The notes beneath the pieces are model-generated. The model saw only the letters and a program-made list of their open reading frames with translations. It did not search any database and was not told where the DNA came from. From the NCBI RefSeq assembly GCF_042651565.1, contig NZ_JBHSDF010000003.1: a stretch of 64,000 bases of DNA; one strand, given 5' to 3'. Below, in pieces: positions 62,045-64,000 of the stretch (the stretch's first letter is position 1; the number at the start of each line of letters is the position of its first letter). Source of the DNA: Salinispirillum marinum. GTDB taxonomy: Bacteria; Pseudomonadota; Gammaproteobacteria; Pseudomonadales; Natronospirillaceae. Both the position numbers and the translations under genes were made by a program.

Positions 62045-64000
62045 GTGACCGATCAACGCGGCCAGTGCTATCACTGTCAGTTACCACTCGGGCAGCAACA
62101 GGTGCCTGGTGTTCTTCCCAACGGCGATGCCGTCGCTTTCTGCTGTACGGGATGTCAAGCGGCGGCGGAATCTATCTATGCCGCCGGGCTGGACGATTTT
62201 TACCAATGGCGCGCCAATCCGCGCCCGATCCGGACGTTAACCACACAAGAACGTCAGCAAATCGAGCAGTTGGACAATGCTCAGGTGCAAGCCCGATTTA
62301 TTGTCGAGTCGGCAGACGAATGCAGCGCGACTTTGCAGGTTGAGGGCATCACCTGTGCCGCCTGCGTGTCGCTGATCGAACGCCATCTCCTGCAACAAGA
62401 GGGCGTCATATCCGCCCAAGTGAATCAAAGCACCCAGCGTCTGCGCCTGGCGTGGCGCGCCGGTGCATCCTTGTCTGCGCTGGCGCAACGCATGGCGGAA
62501 TTGGGGTACCTGTTGAAACCCTATGTCGCTAGTCTGGCGCAACAAGAACAAGACAGGGAACAACGTCAGTTTATGTTGCGTCTGATCGCTGCGGGCGTCG
62601 GCTCCATGCAGGTCATGATGAACGCCATCGTGCTGTATACGGGCAACATTGACCCCACGACCGAGTTGATTGTGCGCTGGGCAAGTTTGATTTTAACGCT
62701 ACCCGTGATCAGTTATGCGGCTTGGCCCTTTTATGTCCATGCGTGGAATGACGTGCGCCACGGCCGTTTAGGCATGGATGTGCCGGTGGCCATCGCCATC
62801 TTGCTGACCTTCGCCGCCAGTGTGATCGCTACACTGACCCATAGTGGTGAGGTGTATTTTGAATCCTTATGCATGTTCACCTTTTTCTTGTTGCTGGGCA
62901 GGTTTTTAGAGTTCCGGTCACGTCGTGCGCTGGCCGACAGCGGCAATGCACTGGATGATTTGATACCGGCTTTTGTGCACGTTGAGCAGGCTGACGGCAG
63001 CGTACAACCCACCGCCGTCAACGAACTAAAACCTGGTCAGCGCGTGCACTTGTTGCCCGGAGAATGCCTGCCGGTTGATGGACGCTTGTGCTCCCGGCAA
63101 GCCGAAGTGGATGAATCCAGTACCACGGGTGAGCACCGCCCGCGGGCTTTGATCAAGGGGGACAAGCTTCTGGCGGGCAGCATCAATCTGGGCCAGCCCA
63201 TGGTGTTGGAGGTCACGCACCGGGTCGGTGACTCTGCCTTATCGACATTGCAACGACTACTGGCGCGTGCCCAAGCCGAAAAACCTCGACTGATCCAGAT
63301 CACCGACCGATTGGCCCAGCAATTTGTGGCGTTAATTCTCTTGTTGGCCGCCGTCAGCTATACCGCCTGGTTGTTCATCGACGCCGACCGCGCGTTTTGG
63401 ATTGCCATCAGTGTTTTGGTGGTTACCTGCCCCTGCGCACTGTCGTTGGCGGCCCCTACCGTCTTGACCGTGGCCAATGATCGGCTGCGCCGCGCGGGCT
63501 TTCTGATCACCCGTGGTCATGTCCTCACCACCTTGAGCCGGGTCGACCAAATATGGTTCGACAAGACCGGCACATTGACAGAAGGCAAATACAGTTTGGG
63601 CGAACAACAAGTCCACCCTGCGGCTCCGGCGCTTTCCACTGCATTGGCGGTCGCCGCAGCGTTAGAACGTCCCAGTGAACACCCCATCGCCTCGGCTTTT
63701 ACCGACATTGCACCGGCCTGGTTCGACTGGCAAAACTGGGCTTGGTTACCCAATGAAGGTGTGACGGGTGAACGGTCCGGACACCATTACCAACTGAGCA
63801 CCTACTTACCGGCCGACGACTCTCTGGCCAATGAACATGCGGCTGAACCTGCCATCCCGCAACAATGGATACGTTTGCACGTCGACCGAATACCCTGGTT
63901 GGATATGCAATTGGTTGACGCCGTACGAGCCGACGCGGCCGTCGCCCTGACCGAACTCGAACAACTGGGTGTCCGGCCGGGTGTTCTTTCTGGCGACCCG
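62045..64000 (+). CDS. ccoI: Copper-translocating P-type ATPase CcoI (FixI), 3' end beyond the window
   Basis: The GTG at 62045 follows the ccoH stop directly, and the frame is open for 652 codons to the window edge. The N-terminus has cysteines C8 and C11 (CYHCQLPL), a heavy-metal domain with GITCAACVS (C104, C107), the CPC ion site (C462, C464), and the phosphorylation motif D506-K-T-G-T. The window ends at LSGDP of the HAD domain. It supplies copper to the cbb3 oxidase. As the frame has no stop in the window it can be missed by simple ORF calling. Confidence 0.95.
   Translation, partial: MTDQRGQCYHCQLPLGQQQVPGVLPNGDAVAFCCTGCQAAAESIYAAGLDDFYQWRANPRPIRTLTTQERQQIEQLDNAQVQARFIVESADECSATLQVEGITCAACVSLIERHLLQQEGVISAQVNQSTQRLRLAWRAGASLSALAQRMAELGYLLKPYVASLAQQEQDREQRQFMLRLIAAGVGSMQVMMNAIVLYTGNIDPTTELIVRWASLILTLPVISYAAWPFYVHAWNDVRHGRLGMDVPVAIAILLTFAASVIATLTHSGEVYFESLCMFTFFLLLGRFLEFRSRRALADSGNALDDLIPAFVHVEQADGSVQPTAVNELKPGQRVHLLPGECLPVDGRLCSRQAEVDESSTTGEHRPRALIKGDKLLAGSINLGQPMVLEVTHRVGDSALSTLQRLLARAQAEKPRLIQITDRLAQQFVALILLLAAVSYTAWLFIDADRAFWIAISVLVVTCPCALSLAAPTVLTVANDRLRRAGFLITRGHVLTTLSRVDQIWFDKTGTLTEGKYSLGEQQVHPAAPALSTALAVAAALERPSEHPIASAFTDIAPAWFDWQNWAWLPNEGVTGERSGHHYQLSTYLPADDSLANEHAAEPAIPQQWIRLHVDRIPWLDMQLVDAVRADAAVALTELEQLGVRPGVLSGDP

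Overview
The window is a chromosomal segment of a Gram-negative gammaproteobacterium. The outer-membrane and periplasm machinery (Tol-Pal, a BamC-type lipoprotein, BepA-like protease, lytic transglycosylase) and a cbb3 oxidase under an FNR/ANR-like box show this. Gene order around aspS-yebC-ruvCAB-tol-pal, queC-tRNA-Lys, nadA and dapA-bamC-purC follows the Pseudomonas/Oceanospirillales pattern. A glucosylglycerate (compatible solute) module suggests a marine or halophilic Oceanospirillales-type organism; the genus is inference only. I see no prophage, complete insertion sequence, integron or CRISPR array.

Layout. 1-11.1 kb: end of a probable LacI-type regulator, two chemoreceptors, a LemA/M48 pair, rhomboid protease, thioredoxin 2, a histone-deacetylase-fold hydrolase and two exporters (DMT, MATE). 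11.1-20.9 kb: a YebE-like DUF533 protein, a small NAD(P)-binding/MarR locus with a perfect palindrome at its promoter, a glutamate dehydrogenase gene interrupted by one in-frame stop, an acyltransferase, a solute-binding protein/diguanylate cyclase pair, a DMT transporter and a 2-hydroxyacid dehydrogenase. 21-26 kb: galU, a GH13_18 phosphorylase, glucosyl-3-phosphoglycerate synthase and its phosphatase, which together look like synthesis and recycling of glucosylglycerate. 26-38 kb: alaA, pdxB, rhlB, tusA, a YheT-type hydrolase with a 35-residue CPYC membrane microprotein not obvious to gene finders, tRNA-Asn, an FKBP isomerase and several unrecognised membrane or lipoprotein genes.

37.7-55.9 kb is mainly minus-strand core genome: purC, an MBL hydrolase, bamC, dapA, perM-like, a TusA-like gene whose start codon overlaps that of the divergent bepA-like gene, nadA, two tRNA-Lys genes each with its own promoter, queC, cpoB-pal-tolB-tolA-tolR-tolQ, ruvB, ruvA, ruvC, yebC and aspS. 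Compared with the Pseudomonas order as I recall it, bcp/gcvR, queE and ybgC are missing from their usual places. The only gene-free gap above 300 bases (ruvA-ruvC) holds two inverted copies of a structured repeat with a conserved core and differing hairpin stems. 56-64 kb: a lytic transglycosylase, then ccoN-O-Q-P-G-H-I, the cbb3-type oxidase with its assembly genes, with ccoI running off the end.

The strongest second-look items are the nonsense codon in gdhA, the paired structured repeats between ruvA and ruvC, the microprotein next to yheT, the overlapping divergent start codons at 42051-42054, and the glucosylglycerate locus with a dyad in its leader.
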